28,933 bases of DNA from CAYSBE01 sp964429245 (GTDB taxonomy: Bacteria > Bacteroidota > Bacteroidia > UKL13-3): the NCBI GenBank assembly GCA_964429245.1, contig CAYSBE010000018.1:1-28933 (forward strand), in the 5' to 3' direction. Positions 8,861 through 16,019 of the stretch are shown here, piece after piece; position 1 is the first letter of the stretch, and each line of letters begins with the position of its first letter. The notes beneath the pieces are model-generated. The model did no database searches and was not told the DNA's origin. It worked only from the letters and a program-made list of their open reading frames with translations. Made by a program: the position numbers and the translations under genes.

Positions 8861-9391
8861 ATGACACCATTGCAACAAGGAAACGCATCAATTAAAGACG
8901 AGGTAAAACGTTTATTTATAAACTACCTCGAAGTACATCAGCAACGCAAAACCCCGGAACGATTTGCGATTTTAGATGAGATTTATTCGAACAAAGAACA
9001 CTTTGATGTAGAGACATTGTATGTGCATATGAAAAACCGAAACTATCGGGTAAGCAGGGCTACTGTTTATAATACACTTGACTTATTGCTTGATGCGGGA
9101 TTGGTGGTAAAACATCAGTTTGGAAAAAACCTGGCTTTGTATGAAAAGAGTTATGGCTTCCGGCAGCACGACCATTTGATTTGTAATGTATGCAACAATA
9201 TTTTGGAGTTTTGTGACCCGCGCATTCAGCAAATTAAAAGTACAATGGGAGATTTGTTGCAGTTTGAAGTGACTAACCATTCATTGCACTTATTTGGTAA
9301 TCCACAATGCGATGCAAAAGGCAATTGTTTTCATTGTAAAAAACATGTTGCCAGTTTAAAAAACGACCATAAACATATAAAAGATAATTAG
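8861..9391 (+). CDS. Fur-family metal- or peroxide-responsive transcriptional regulator
   Basis: A 176-residue DNA-binding repressor of the Fur/PerR/Zur family. The ATG at 8861 is preferred; an in-frame extension to 8807 adds 18 hydrophobic residues not expected in this family. The winged-helix domain (about 10-90) includes the recognition helix region VSRATVYNTLDLLLDAGLV. The dimerisation half has HDHLIC with a structural zinc pair C108/C111 and a second set C150, C156 and C159 near the C-terminus, then a His-rich tail. Whether iron, zinc, manganese or peroxide is sensed cannot be read from the sequence. Its TAG stop directly abuts the purA ATG, so the two are translated from one mRNA. TTAATTTG at 8843-8850 is a possible -7 element. 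Confidence 0.92.
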   Translation: MTPLQQGNASIKDEVKRLFINYLEVHQQRKTPERFAILDEIYSNKEHFDVETLYVHMKNRNYRVSRATVYNTLDLLLDAGLVVKHQFGKNLALYEKSYGFRQHDHLICNVCNNILEFCDPRIQQIKSTMGDLLQFEVTNHSLHLFGNPQCDAKGNCFHCKKHVASLKNDHKHIKDN

Positions 9392-10654
9392 ATGATAGAT
9401 GTAGTATTAGGACTCCAGTGGGGAGATGAAGGTAAAGGGAAAATTGTAGACGTGCTTACTCCGCAATACGATGTGGTTGCAAGATTTCAGGGAGGTCCCA
9501 ATGCAGGGCATTCGCTTGAGTTTGGTGGACAAAAACACGTGCTCAATACAATTCCTTCAGGTATTTTTCATGAGCATTGTATTAATATCATTGGCAACGG
9601 TGTGGTGATTGATCCGGTGACATTGAAAAAAGAAATAGAGAAAATAATTGCTTCAGGCGCCAACCCTCACAAAAATTTATACATTTCTGAGAAAGCTCAT
9701 TTGATCTTGCCTACTCACAGGTTAGTAGATGCAGCTAGTGAAGCCAATAAAGGCGAGCATAAAATTGGCTCTACATTGCGCGGGATAAGTCCTACTTATC
9801 AAGATAAAATTGGTCGTACAGGGTTGCGTATAGGCGATATTCTTTCAGCTGATTTTAAAAAGAAATACGATACGCTTGTTGCACACCACAAAACCTTGCT
9901 CGACAGGTTTGGATTTGCTTACAATATGAATGAACGCGAACCTGCATTTTTTGAAGCTATAGATTTTATCAAACAATTTCAAATTGTGTCGTCAGAATAC
10001 TTTATCAATAACCTGATAAGTCAGGGAAAAAAAGTATTGGCAGAAGGTGCTCAGGGTACCTTGCTTGATATTGATTTTGGAACGTATCCTTTTGTAACCT
10101 CCAGCAATACCATCACCGGAGGTGCTTGTTCAGGTTTGGGTGTAGCTCCCCAAAAAATCAGAAAAGTGTATGGAATTTTTAAAGCGTATTGTACACGTGT
10201 AGGCAGTGGTCCTTTTCCAACCGAATTGCATGACGAAACAGGTGAGCAATTACGCAAACAAGGTTTTGAATTTGGTGCCACCACTGGTCGTCCGCGCAGA
10301 ACCGGATGGCTTGATTTGCCAACCCTTCGCTATGCCATTATGCTAAACGGAGTGACGGATTTAATATGTACCAAAAGCGATGTGCTCAGCGGATTTGGCG
10401 ATGTGCCGGTTTGTGATGCCTATGATATTGATGGCAAAATTGTGAATGACATTCCGTTTCAATTTAATGATGCACCAATAATACCGCAATACAAAAAATT
10501 TGCAGGATGGCATGAAGACCTTACCACCATCAGAACATATGATGCCTTGCCGGATTCATTTAAAGCCTATATGAAATATATTGAAGAACAAGTAGGACAA
10601 AAAATGAGTGTTATATCCGTGGGTCCTGACAGGGAACAAACCATTATGAGATAA
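9392..10654 (+). CDS. purA: Adenylosuccinate synthetase
   Basis: PurA joins IMP and aspartate using GTP to form adenylosuccinate, the first committed step to AMP. The product has 420 residues, the normal length. It begins MIDVVLGLQWGDEGKGKIVD, the P-loop-like catalytic motif, followed by GGPNAGHS with the catalytic His. Further landmarks are RGISPTYQDKIGRTGLR, EGAQGTLLDIDFGTYPFVTS, GPFPTEL, GATTGRPRRTGWLD and TKSDVLSGF. The ATG directly follows the stop of the upstream Fur-family gene with no spacing, an arrangement suggesting translational coupling. No clear terminator of its own is seen; the hairpin downstream points the other way and serves the tmRNA gene. Confidence 0.98.
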   Translation: MIDVVLGLQWGDEGKGKIVDVLTPQYDVVARFQGGPNAGHSLEFGGQKHVLNTIPSGIFHEHCINIIGNGVVIDPVTLKKEIEKIIASGANPHKNLYISEKAHLILPTHRLVDAASEANKGEHKIGSTLRGISPTYQDKIGRTGLRIGDILSADFKKKYDTLVAHHKTLLDRFGFAYNMNEREPAFFEAIDFIKQFQIVSSEYFINNLISQGKKVLAEGAQGTLLDIDFGTYPFVTSSNTITGGACSGLGVAPQKIRKVYGIFKAYCTRVGSGPFPTELHDETGEQLRKQGFEFGATTGRPRRTGWLDLPTLRYAIMLNGVTDLICTKSDVLSGFGDVPVCDAYDIDGKIVNDIPFQFNDAPIIPQYKKFAGWHEDLTTIRTYDALPDSFKAYMKYIEEQVGQKMSVISVGPDREQTIMR

Positions 10655-10699
10655 TCGTACATAAGTAGTGTGTTAAATTCTAAGGCCCAATCATAAAAC

Positions 10700-10737
10700 A
10701 AAAAAGCCCTTTCATATCATGATAGATACAAAAGGGC
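10700..10737 (-). terminator. Intrinsic terminator of the tmRNA gene
   Basis: Read on the minus strand, a GCCCTTT / AAAGGGC stem (10731-10737 with 10706-10712), whose interior contains the palindrome TATCATGATA, is followed by six T (10705-10700). It begins six bases past the tmRNA 3' end. Confidence 0.8.
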
Positions 10738-10743
10738 AATAAA

Positions 10744-11115
10744 GGTGGAGCTGCGGAGAGTCGAACTCCGGTCCGGAGTAGTAAGGAATCAGGTTTTCTA
10801 CATGTTTAGCGAGGTATTGATTTCAGATACAGATAGGTTACTTCGCATGCCAAACCATATCCAATCCTTTAAAATATTTGCGTCAGCCAAAGGCAACACT
10901 GTTGCAAAGCCCTGTCAGATGATGCCCCTGATGCAAAGAGGACAGAACAGCTCCTTGCGGGACAATGGCATTTGCGTAATCTTCCTGATTAGGCAGCCAT
11001 AGCGAAGTTGTTTTCGCCAGTTGAAAGTTTAGGGATTGATATTAAAGTGCCAACACACCCAATGCACTACATGCTTACCTGTCACTTGCGCTACCCGTCA
11101 ATTCCGGTCAGCCCC
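10744..11115 (-). ncRNA. ssrA: tmRNA (transfer-messenger RNA)
   Basis: tmRNA rescues stalled ribosomes and tags the incomplete protein for proteolysis. The 5' end GGGGCTGA pairs with CAGCTCC at the 3' end to give a 7-bp acceptor stem, and the T-arm GGTTCGA-type sequence (GGAGTTCGACTCTCC) lies just before it. The tag frame at 11018-10989 is GGC GAA AAC AAC TTC GCT ATG GCT GCC TAA, encoding GENNFAMAA, of the Bacteroidota GENN..AA type. Pseudoknot-rich sequence separates tag and tRNA-like domain. The 3' end shows discriminator A plus CC followed by T, so the final A of CCA is not encoded. Length is about 372 nt. The gene is 62 bases downstream of a lipoprotein gene on the same strand. Confidence 0.97.
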
Positions 11116-11162
11116 ATACGTCAAAGAAGTTATAATTGTTATTATTTACAATAACAATGTCA

Positions 11163-11170
11163 CAAAGATA
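11163..11170 (-). promoter_or_regulatory. Candidate -7 element for ssrA
   Basis: On the minus strand TATCTTTG matches the Bacteroidota TAnnTTTG element exactly and lies in the gap between the lipoprotein stop and the tmRNA 5' end. It would imply a 5' leader of about 40 nt removed by RNase P. No good -33 TTTG was found. Confidence 0.35.
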
Positions 11171-11176
11171 CATCAA

Positions 11177-12073
11177 TTAATAACTGATAACAGCAGATTT
11201 ATTTTCACCTTTTACGTTTTTCCATTCTACCTTATAACCATATGGGCATCCTGTATCGTTTGGTGTGCCATCAGCTTTTACACCATGGGTTACACTAAAT
11301 TCAGCACTAAGGCCCGAAAATAGCTGACGTCCGCTCATTACTTTTCCAAAGCATTCGCTAGAGAGCAAAATGGCTTGATTGGTTTGTACCCAAAATGGTT
11401 TGCCTTTGCGATTGGTACCCCAAATGATAACATTTTGTTTACCGGCAATAGTGGTGTCGCCTTCTGTGCTTATTGTTAACACACCATTGTTATTGGTAAA
11501 TGTTCTTTCACGATTTAAAAACCAGGCATTGGTTTCGCCCGAACCAAAAGTGGTACTGCCACTTCCCCAAACTTTATGTACCACTTGCGCATCGCTAAAT
11601 GCTTTTCCTCCATTCACATTGCGAACATAATAAGATCCAATGAGGGAAATAATATTACCATTTACATTGTTTGTTATACGCACATTGTTAAAATCAATTT
11701 TCAGCACAGCACCTGCGTCCGACCATTTGGCACCTTCAGTAAGTTGCAACGTAGCTGTTCCCGTGCGTGTGCGCGTTCCACTAAGGTTAGGGCCGGTGTA
11801 GGTAATCACCACACGTTTAAATGCAATAAAAGTACTGTCATTTATATTGGCACCATCAACTGTTGAGGTTTTTCCAAGGGATGAGCTTTCCATGGCATTG
11901 CTGATATCATTAAAAATCTGCTCGGTTTCCTGAAAATATATTGAAGCATCGGTGCTCATTTCCTGTAAATCATCACCATCATTTAGTTTGTCTTCATCTT
12001 CTTTTTTACAGGCAGTAAACAAGATTGCTGATAATGCCAGTAGGGCTAAGAATTTGGTTGTTATGTGTTTCAT
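11177..12073 (-). CDS. Lipoprotein of unknown function
   Basis: A 298-residue predicted lipoprotein. The ATG at 12073 gives MKHITTKFLALLALSAILFT followed by AC, a signal peptide with lipobox and the acylated Cys at residue 22; an in-frame ATG seven codons upstream would only lengthen the n-region. The Cys is followed by KKEDEDK, the charged context that in several Bacteroidota favours surface export of lipoproteins. The mature part is rich in Thr, Gly and Asn with alternating hydrophobic residues (ISLIGSYYVRNVNGGKAF, NNNGVLTISTEGDTTI), suggesting a beta-sandwich. I recognise no named domain. It starts 50 bases after the aminotransferase stop on the same strand and may be cotranscribed with it. 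Confidence 0.85.
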   Translation of the reverse strand: MKHITTKFLALLALSAILFTACKKEDEDKLNDGDDLQEMSTDASIYFQETEQIFNDISNAMESSSLGKTSTVDGANINDSTFIAFKRVVITYTGPNLSGTRTRTGTATLQLTEGAKWSDAGAVLKIDFNNVRITNNVNGNIISLIGSYYVRNVNGGKAFSDAQVVHKVWGSGSTTFGSGETNAWFLNRERTFTNNNGVLTISTEGDTTIAGKQNVIIWGTNRKGKPFWVQTNQAILLSSECFGKVMSGRQLFSGLSAEFSVTHGVKADGTPNDTGCPYGYKVEWKNVKGENKSAVISY

Positions 12074-12123
12074 AAATATATTATTTTGAATCATTTAGAT
12101 GTTGCAAATTATGAAAAGTTTAA

Positions 12124-13317
12124 TTACATCGAAATGTGATTCAAATTATTAATTAAAATTTCACACGCCTTTGCTATTTCCATTTCGCTGATGATAAGCG
12201 GAGGTGTAAGGCGCAATTTGTTGGGGGCAAACAAAAACCAATCGGTAATGAGGCCATCGGCAATACAATGGTCAATGAGCTTTTTGTTAAGTTCAAATGA
12301 TTCAAATTCTACTGCCAACATCAGTCCTTTGCCGCTTACAGATTGGATTAAAGGATGAACAAGTAACTTTCTAAACAATGCCTCTTTGGACTCTACAGAA
12401 TGGATGAGTTGATTTTCCTGAAGTTCTTCTATGCCGGCCAGTGCAGCAGCAGCAACCACAGGATGTCCGCCAAAAGTGGTGATATGTCCCAAGATAGGTG
12501 CATCGGCAAGGGTGTGCATCATTTTTTGTGAACTGATAAATGCTCCGATTGGCATGCCTGCACCCAAGGCTTTGCCAAGCAATAAGATATCAGGTACAAT
12601 ATCGTGCTGTTCGAATGCAAACATTTTTCCGGTGCGTCCCATACCGGTTTGTATTTCATCAAAAATAAGTAGGGCACAATGTTCGTTGCAACGTTTTCTT
12701 GCTTCGGTTAAAAATGAGTTAGAAAGAGGCACGTAACCTTTTTCTGAGGCAATAACTTCAACAATAAAACACGCGGTATGCTCATCAATCAGTTTGAGTG
12801 ATTCAATGTCGTTGTGTTGGGCAAAATAAATTTCGGGCAATAGCGGACGAAACGCATCGGTAAAGTAAGCTTCGCTATTTAGGCTGAGTGGACCGTGAGT
12901 GCTGCCGTGATACGCTTGCTTGCAAGCCACAATTTTACTCCGACCCGTGATGCGCTTAGCAAGTTTTAATGCGCCATCAACGGCTTCTGCACCTGAATTT
13001 ACCAAATAGGTACAGTTTAAATTATCCGGCAATAGTGATGCAATTTTTTGTGCGAGTTTGGCTTGAGGTGCTTGTATAAATTCGCCATACACCATCAGGT
13101 GCATATATTGATCAACTTGGTTTTTAATGGCTTGATTAACTTTTTTATTTCCATGCCCAAGGCTGCTCACACTGATACCCGAAATCAAATCGAGATAAGC
13201 CTTCCCAGCCTCATCATATAAGTAAACACCTTCTGCACGTGCAAATTCCAAACCCAGTGGAAAATGCGTTGTTTGTGCCTGATGCATTAAAAAAGATTGC
13301 CTGTTGGTCAATTGCAT
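12124..13317 (-). CDS. Class III PLP-dependent aminotransferase (ornithine/acetylornithine/GABA type)
   Basis: A 397-residue fold-type I aminotransferase. Class III hallmarks are visible: YLDLISGISVSSLGHGN near the N-terminus, NSGAEAVDGALKLAKRITGR (phosphate/PLP loop, 107-126), AYHGST, the cofactor-binding D220 in FDEIQTGMGRTG, and the Schiff-base lysine K249 in LLLGKALGAGMPIG. HITTFGGHPV supplies the second-subunit phosphate contact. The donor could be ornithine, acetylornithine, 4-aminobutyrate or lysine; the sequence alone does not settle it, and no arginine-biosynthesis gene is nearby. It is divergent from the small LDRT gene, 74 bases away. Confidence 0.93.
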   Translation of the reverse strand: MQLTNRQSFLMHQAQTTHFPLGLEFARAEGVYLYDEAGKAYLDLISGISVSSLGHGNKKVNQAIKNQVDQYMHLMVYGEFIQAPQAKLAQKIASLLPDNLNCTYLVNSGAEAVDGALKLAKRITGRSKIVACKQAYHGSTHGPLSLNSEAYFTDAFRPLLPEIYFAQHNDIESLKLIDEHTACFIVEVIASEKGYVPLSNSFLTEARKRCNEHCALLIFDEIQTGMGRTGKMFAFEQHDIVPDILLLGKALGAGMPIGAFISSQKMMHTLADAPILGHITTFGGHPVVAAAALAGIEELQENQLIHSVESKEALFRKLLVHPLIQSVSGKGLMLAVEFESFELNKKLIDHCIADGLITDWFLFAPNKLRLTPPLIISEMEIAKACEILINNLNHISM

Positions 13318-13378
13318 AGTGCAATGTTAATGCATTCCAATGATTTTGCTAAGTGTGAGTAATTCCATATCGTTTTTG

Positions 13379-13386
13379 TACTTTTG
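13379..13386 (+). promoter_or_regulatory. Candidate -7 element of the LDRT/nucleotidyltransferase pair
   Basis: TACTTTTG matches TAnnTTTG and ends five bases before the ATG at 13392, which would place the transcription start on or next to the start codon. The -33 element is not evident. Confidence 0.35.
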
Positions 13387-13391
13387 GTTCC

Positions 13392-13589
13392 ATGTTTAAA
13401 TTGGACCGCACAAAATTTGCAAAAAAAACATTTGCCGAAGCCGATAATGACCTAGAATATTGGCTTACCAAATCATATGGCGAACGTTGGAGGGCTGCTT
13501 GGTATCTTTCGTGCATGGCTTACGGACTTGATCCAAATGAAAATCATAAGCTTGATCGTACCAAAATCAGCAAAAGGAAACGAGAATAA
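13392..13589 (+). CDS. Small LDRT-motif protein, partner of the nucleotidyltransferase
   Basis: A 65-residue basic, cytoplasmic protein with no recognised Pfam-style domain. It has a striking internal repeat: KLDRTKFAKK at residues 3-12 and KLDRTKISKR at 53-62, flanking an aromatic helical middle (YWLTKSYGERWRAAWYLSCM). Its TAA stop overlaps the ATG of the next gene by one base, so the two are translationally coupled. A small protein immediately before and overlapping a minimal nucleotidyltransferase is the usual layout of antitoxin/partner pairs such as MNT-HEPN or AbiE-like modules, but this one is not a HEPN or a recognisable helix-turn-helix. I recall similar small proteins beside such nucleotidyltransferases in other Bacteroidota; that recollection is unverified here. 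Confidence 0.75.
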   Translation: MFKLDRTKFAKKTFAEADNDLEYWLTKSYGERWRAAWYLSCMAYGLDPNENHKLDRTKISKRKRE

Positions 13590-14212
13590 TGGGCAATATT
13601 TTCAATGACGATTTCAGGGGTTTTATTCTAGCTTTGAATGAAGCCCAAGTTGAATATGTTTTGCTTGGAGGTTATGTGGTGAATTTGCACGGCTACAGAA
13701 GAAGTACAGGCGATATGGATATTTGGGTGAAGCCTACCAATATTAACTATGCTGGGATTGTTAATGCATTTACTAATTTCGGCTTACCTACAAATGCAAT
13801 AGCTGAAAATGATTTCTTGAGTTTGAATTTTGATGTTTTCTCTTTTGGGCAAAGTCCTGTTTCGATAGATATTATGACCCAATGCAAGGGACTTGAATTT
13901 GATGCTACTTACACTACAGCCTCATGGGTGAATGTAGAAGGATTGGATGTGAAATTAATTAGCCTGAATAACTTGATTGAAGCAAAAAAAATATCAAACA
14001 GATACAGAGACCTAGATGACATCGACCATCTGACAAAAAATAAAAAAGCCGACCAAACGGTCGGCTGTAGGTTTTATTTGAATGTTAAACTATTCGTGGT
14101 TATGATGGTGTTTCTGATTATGCTCAGTAATAATCTTCACAAACGTATCATTATCGATTTCTTTGGTTTCGATTGTAATTTTACCTTTTACAATTTCTCT
14201 TACTTTATTTGA
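13589..14212 (+). CDS. Minimal nucleotidyltransferase, apparently extended by loss of its stop
   Basis: A DNA polymerase-beta-like nucleotidyltransferase. The active-site signature is clear: GG at 27-28, then D42 and D44 in RRSTGDMDIWV, and a third acidic residue D94 in SIDIM. The following VKLISLNNLIEAKKISNRYRD segment matches the C-terminal helix of AbiEii/DUF6036-like enzymes. The recognisable enzyme ends near residue 150. The remaining 56 residues read through the trigger-factor terminator hairpin and antisense to the 3' end of that gene, and they look like non-protein sequence. One additional A in the A-run at 14035-14040 would create a TAA at once. The true gene probably ends near 14042. 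With the 65-residue partner it resembles a toxin-antitoxin or defence module; the function is inferred. Confidence 0.75.
   Translation: MGNIFNDDFRGFILALNEAQVEYVLLGGYVVNLHGYRRSTGDMDIWVKPTNINYAGIVNAFTNFGLPTNAIAENDFLSLNFDVFSFGQSPVSIDIMTQCKGLEFDATYTTASWVNVEGLDVKLISLNNLIEAKKISNRYRDLDDIDHLTKNKKADQTVGCRFYLNVKLFVVMMVFLIMLSNNLHKRIIIDFFGFDCNFTFYNFSYFI
14042..14066 (-). terminator. Intrinsic terminator of trigger factor
   Basis: On the minus strand the 8-bp perfect stem AGCCGACC / GGTCGGCT (14059-14066 with 14047-14054) with loop GTTT is followed by a run of T broken by one A. The nucleotidyltransferase frame reads straight through it. Confidence 0.9.
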
Positions 14213-15478
14213 AACAGCAAGATTTATCATACGTGAGCGGTAGTCTTCTTTTTTCAACGATGGTTCAACAATACTCAGAAGCATCTCATCGCTCAATCCA
14301 TTTGCACCTCCATATGCACCAAACATACTTTTGGTATAGCTGATTGCTGCTTGCTTAATTTCTTCTTCACCAACCTGAACATTATTTTCGCTCAATACTT
14401 TTTCTTCAAATAGATGTTTGCGTAAGTATTCAGCCTCATGTTGGTAGTTGTGCTCAACATTATCTGTATTAAATTTATCACCGTGGCGATCAATTAGCCA
14501 GCGCTTCAAAAACTCATCTGGTAAGGTAATGGCTTGTTTAGCAACTAGAGCGTCAACGAGTTCGTGTTCAAACAAATGTTCTGTTTGACTATTGTAGTAT
14601 CCGGCTACTTCGTTTTTGATACGTTCACGGAAAGCTTCAACAGAATCAACAGCACCTGGTCCGTAAACTTTATCAAATAATTCCTGATTGATTTCAGCTT
14701 CATTGTTTCTTTTGATATCTTCAACAAGCACATTAAAATTTTTGTTGATATCATTTACAGTAAGTTTATTGATTCCTAAAACATGTGCAATTTCATTTGA
14801 GTCATTATCGAATAAATCAAAAATATTTACGTCAAATGATTTGCCTTTAGTTGTACCAATAAATTCATTTTTGATAGCATCATTTTTAATTGTTGATGTA
14901 AGAATTGGAGTTGCTGAGGTTTTTACACCGCCTTCAATAGGTTGTCCGTTTTCGTCTAATTCGGAAAGGGTAACGTATACCATATCATTATCACCTGCAA
15001 TCTCTACATCATGTAAGGTGCCCATGCGTTTCTTCATACGATCTACTTCTTCATCAATCATTTTTTCTGTTACTATTACATTGTACTTTGTAAATACATC
15101 TGCTGATGAAACATTCAAGTCAAAATTAGGAGCTAATCCTATATCAAAGCGAAATGTGTAGTCTTTTCCTTTTTCAAGCTCATCAATTTTTGTGTCTTCA
15201 GTTAAAACTGGTTGACCAAGAATGTTCAGTTTGTTTTCTTCAATATAATTAAACAAACCATTAGAAGCAGTAGTATTTATTGCTTCAAGCAATACACTCG
15301 ATCCATACATTTTTTCAATCATGGATTTTGGAGCCATTCCGGGACGGAATCCAGGAATATTAGCTTGTTTTTGGTATTGTTTTAGTTTTTTGTCAACCTC
15401 AGGAGCATAATCAGTTCCTGAAACATTTACAGAAATCGTTCCGTTGAGTTCGTCTTTTTTTTCGAATGTTACATTCAT
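14090..15478 (-). CDS. tig: Trigger factor, ribosome-associated chaperone
   Basis: Trigger factor docks at the ribosome exit tunnel and shields nascent chains. The 462-residue product has the ribosome-binding signature GFRPGMAPK at 43-51, followed by an FKBP-like middle region and a long helical C-terminal arm region with KKRMGTLHDVEIAGDNDMVYV and LVDALVAKQAITLPDEFLKRW. The FKBP part is diverged, as is usual in Bacteroidota. It ends in a His-rich tail (HNQKHHHNHE). Upstream on the same strand lie a hairpin 20 bases before the ATG and tRNA-Leu, with no obvious promoter between them, so tig may depend on read-through from the tRNA promoter. A strong terminator follows its stop. Confidence 0.93.
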   Translation of the reverse strand: MNVTFEKKDELNGTISVNVSGTDYAPEVDKKLKQYQKQANIPGFRPGMAPKSMIEKMYGSSVLLEAINTTASNGLFNYIEENKLNILGQPVLTEDTKIDELEKGKDYTFRFDIGLAPNFDLNVSSADVFTKYNVIVTEKMIDEEVDRMKKRMGTLHDVEIAGDNDMVYVTLSELDENGQPIEGGVKTSATPILTSTIKNDAIKNEFIGTTKGKSFDVNIFDLFDNDSNEIAHVLGINKLTVNDINKNFNVLVEDIKRNNEAEINQELFDKVYGPGAVDSVEAFRERIKNEVAGYYNSQTEHLFEHELVDALVAKQAITLPDEFLKRWLIDRHGDKFNTDNVEHNYQHEAEYLRKHLFEEKVLSENNVQVGEEEIKQAAISYTKSMFGAYGGANGLSDEMLLSIVEPSLKKEDYRSRMINLAVSNKVREIVKGKITIETKEIDNDTFVKIITEHNQKHHHNHE

Positions 15479-15496
15479 TTCGCGATGGTTTTAAAT

Positions 15497-15526
15497 AAAA
15501 ATAAGACTAATGAATTAGTCTTATTT
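15497..15526 (-). terminator. Terminator-like hairpin between tRNA-Leu and tig
   Basis: On the minus strand a perfect 12-bp stem AAATAAGACTAA / TTAGTCTTATTT (15515-15526 with 15499-15510) with loop TTCA is followed by more T. It begins four bases past the tRNA CCA and ends about 20 bases before the tig ATG. It can end the tRNA transcript or attenuate tig. Confidence 0.8.
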
Positions 15527-15530
15527 GGTT

Positions 15531-15615
15531 TGGTGCGGATGGAGGGACTCGAACCCCCACGCCTCTCGGCACCAGATCCTAAGTCTGGCACGGCTACCAA
15601 TTACGCCACATCCGC
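15531..15615 (-). tRNA. tRNA-Leu (anticodon UAG)
   Basis: A class II tRNA. Acceptor stem GCGGATG/CATCCGC, D-arm GGC...GCC, anticodon stem CCAGA/TCTGG with loop CTTAGGA (anticodon TAG at 15581-15579, reading CUA), a long variable arm GCC-GAGA-GGC, and T-arm GGGGG-TTCGAGT-CCCTC. Discriminator A and a full CCA are encoded. Its first 18 bases are repeated in a tandem array immediately upstream on the same strand. Confidence 0.97.
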
Positions 15616-15954
15616 ATATATCATTTCTCCTACCTTACACTTTTCCGGCTACTCCCGCCTGTGTCGGGATTGTTCAACTAGTCGTTTTTACAAAACGAAG
15701 TTTCACGAACAATTACGCCACATCCGCATATATCATTTCTCCTACCTTACACTTTTCCGGCTACNNNNNNNNNNNNNNNNNNNNNNNNNNNNNNNNNNNN
15801 NNNNNNNNNNNNNNNNNNNNNNNNNNNNNNNNNNNNNNNNNNNNNNNNNNNNNNNNNNNNNNNNCTTACACTTTTCCGGCTACTCCCGCCTGTGTCGGGA
15901 TTGTTCAACTAGTCGTTTTAAACGAAGTATCACGAACAATTACGCCACATCCGC
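15616..15954 (-). repeat. Tandem array carrying tRNA-Leu 5' heads
   Basis: Units of about 112 bp lie directly upstream of tRNA-Leu. Each begins with the exact first 18 nt of that tRNA (heads at 15727-15710 and 15954-15937; the third is in the intact gene at 15615-15598). Each continues with a near-identical spacer. The spacer holds an outer inverted repeat ATTGTTC/GAACAAT, an inner CGTTTT/AAAACG hairpin (shorter in the far copy), and a CCCG/CGGG hairpin. A 100-N gap sits in the array, so the unit number is unknown. The unit ends flush with the tRNA 5' end. Confidence 0.9.
15765..15864. other. Assembly gap of 100 N inside the tandem array
   Basis: Exactly 100 unknown bases flanked on both sides by the same repeat unit. 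The gap was probably caused by the repeat; its true length and the number of hidden units are unknown. Confidence 0.99.
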
Positions 15955-16019
15955 ATTTTATTGCTTTCAGAAAGTAAAAAAGTATACGTTAATACACCTT
16001 AAAAATTCTAAAGGGACGG

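Noticed and set aside
10745..11002. Open frame across the tmRNA gene
   Set aside because: The region is explained by tmRNA (acceptor stem, tag frame, T-arm); the frame is incidental.
15616..15954. CRISPR array
   Set aside because: The units are about 112 bp and nearly identical throughout, with no variable spacers and no cas genes.
15598..15954. Integrative-element attachment site
   Set aside because: The duplicated part is the tRNA 5' end, there is no integrase or mobile-element gene in the window, and the copies are tandem.
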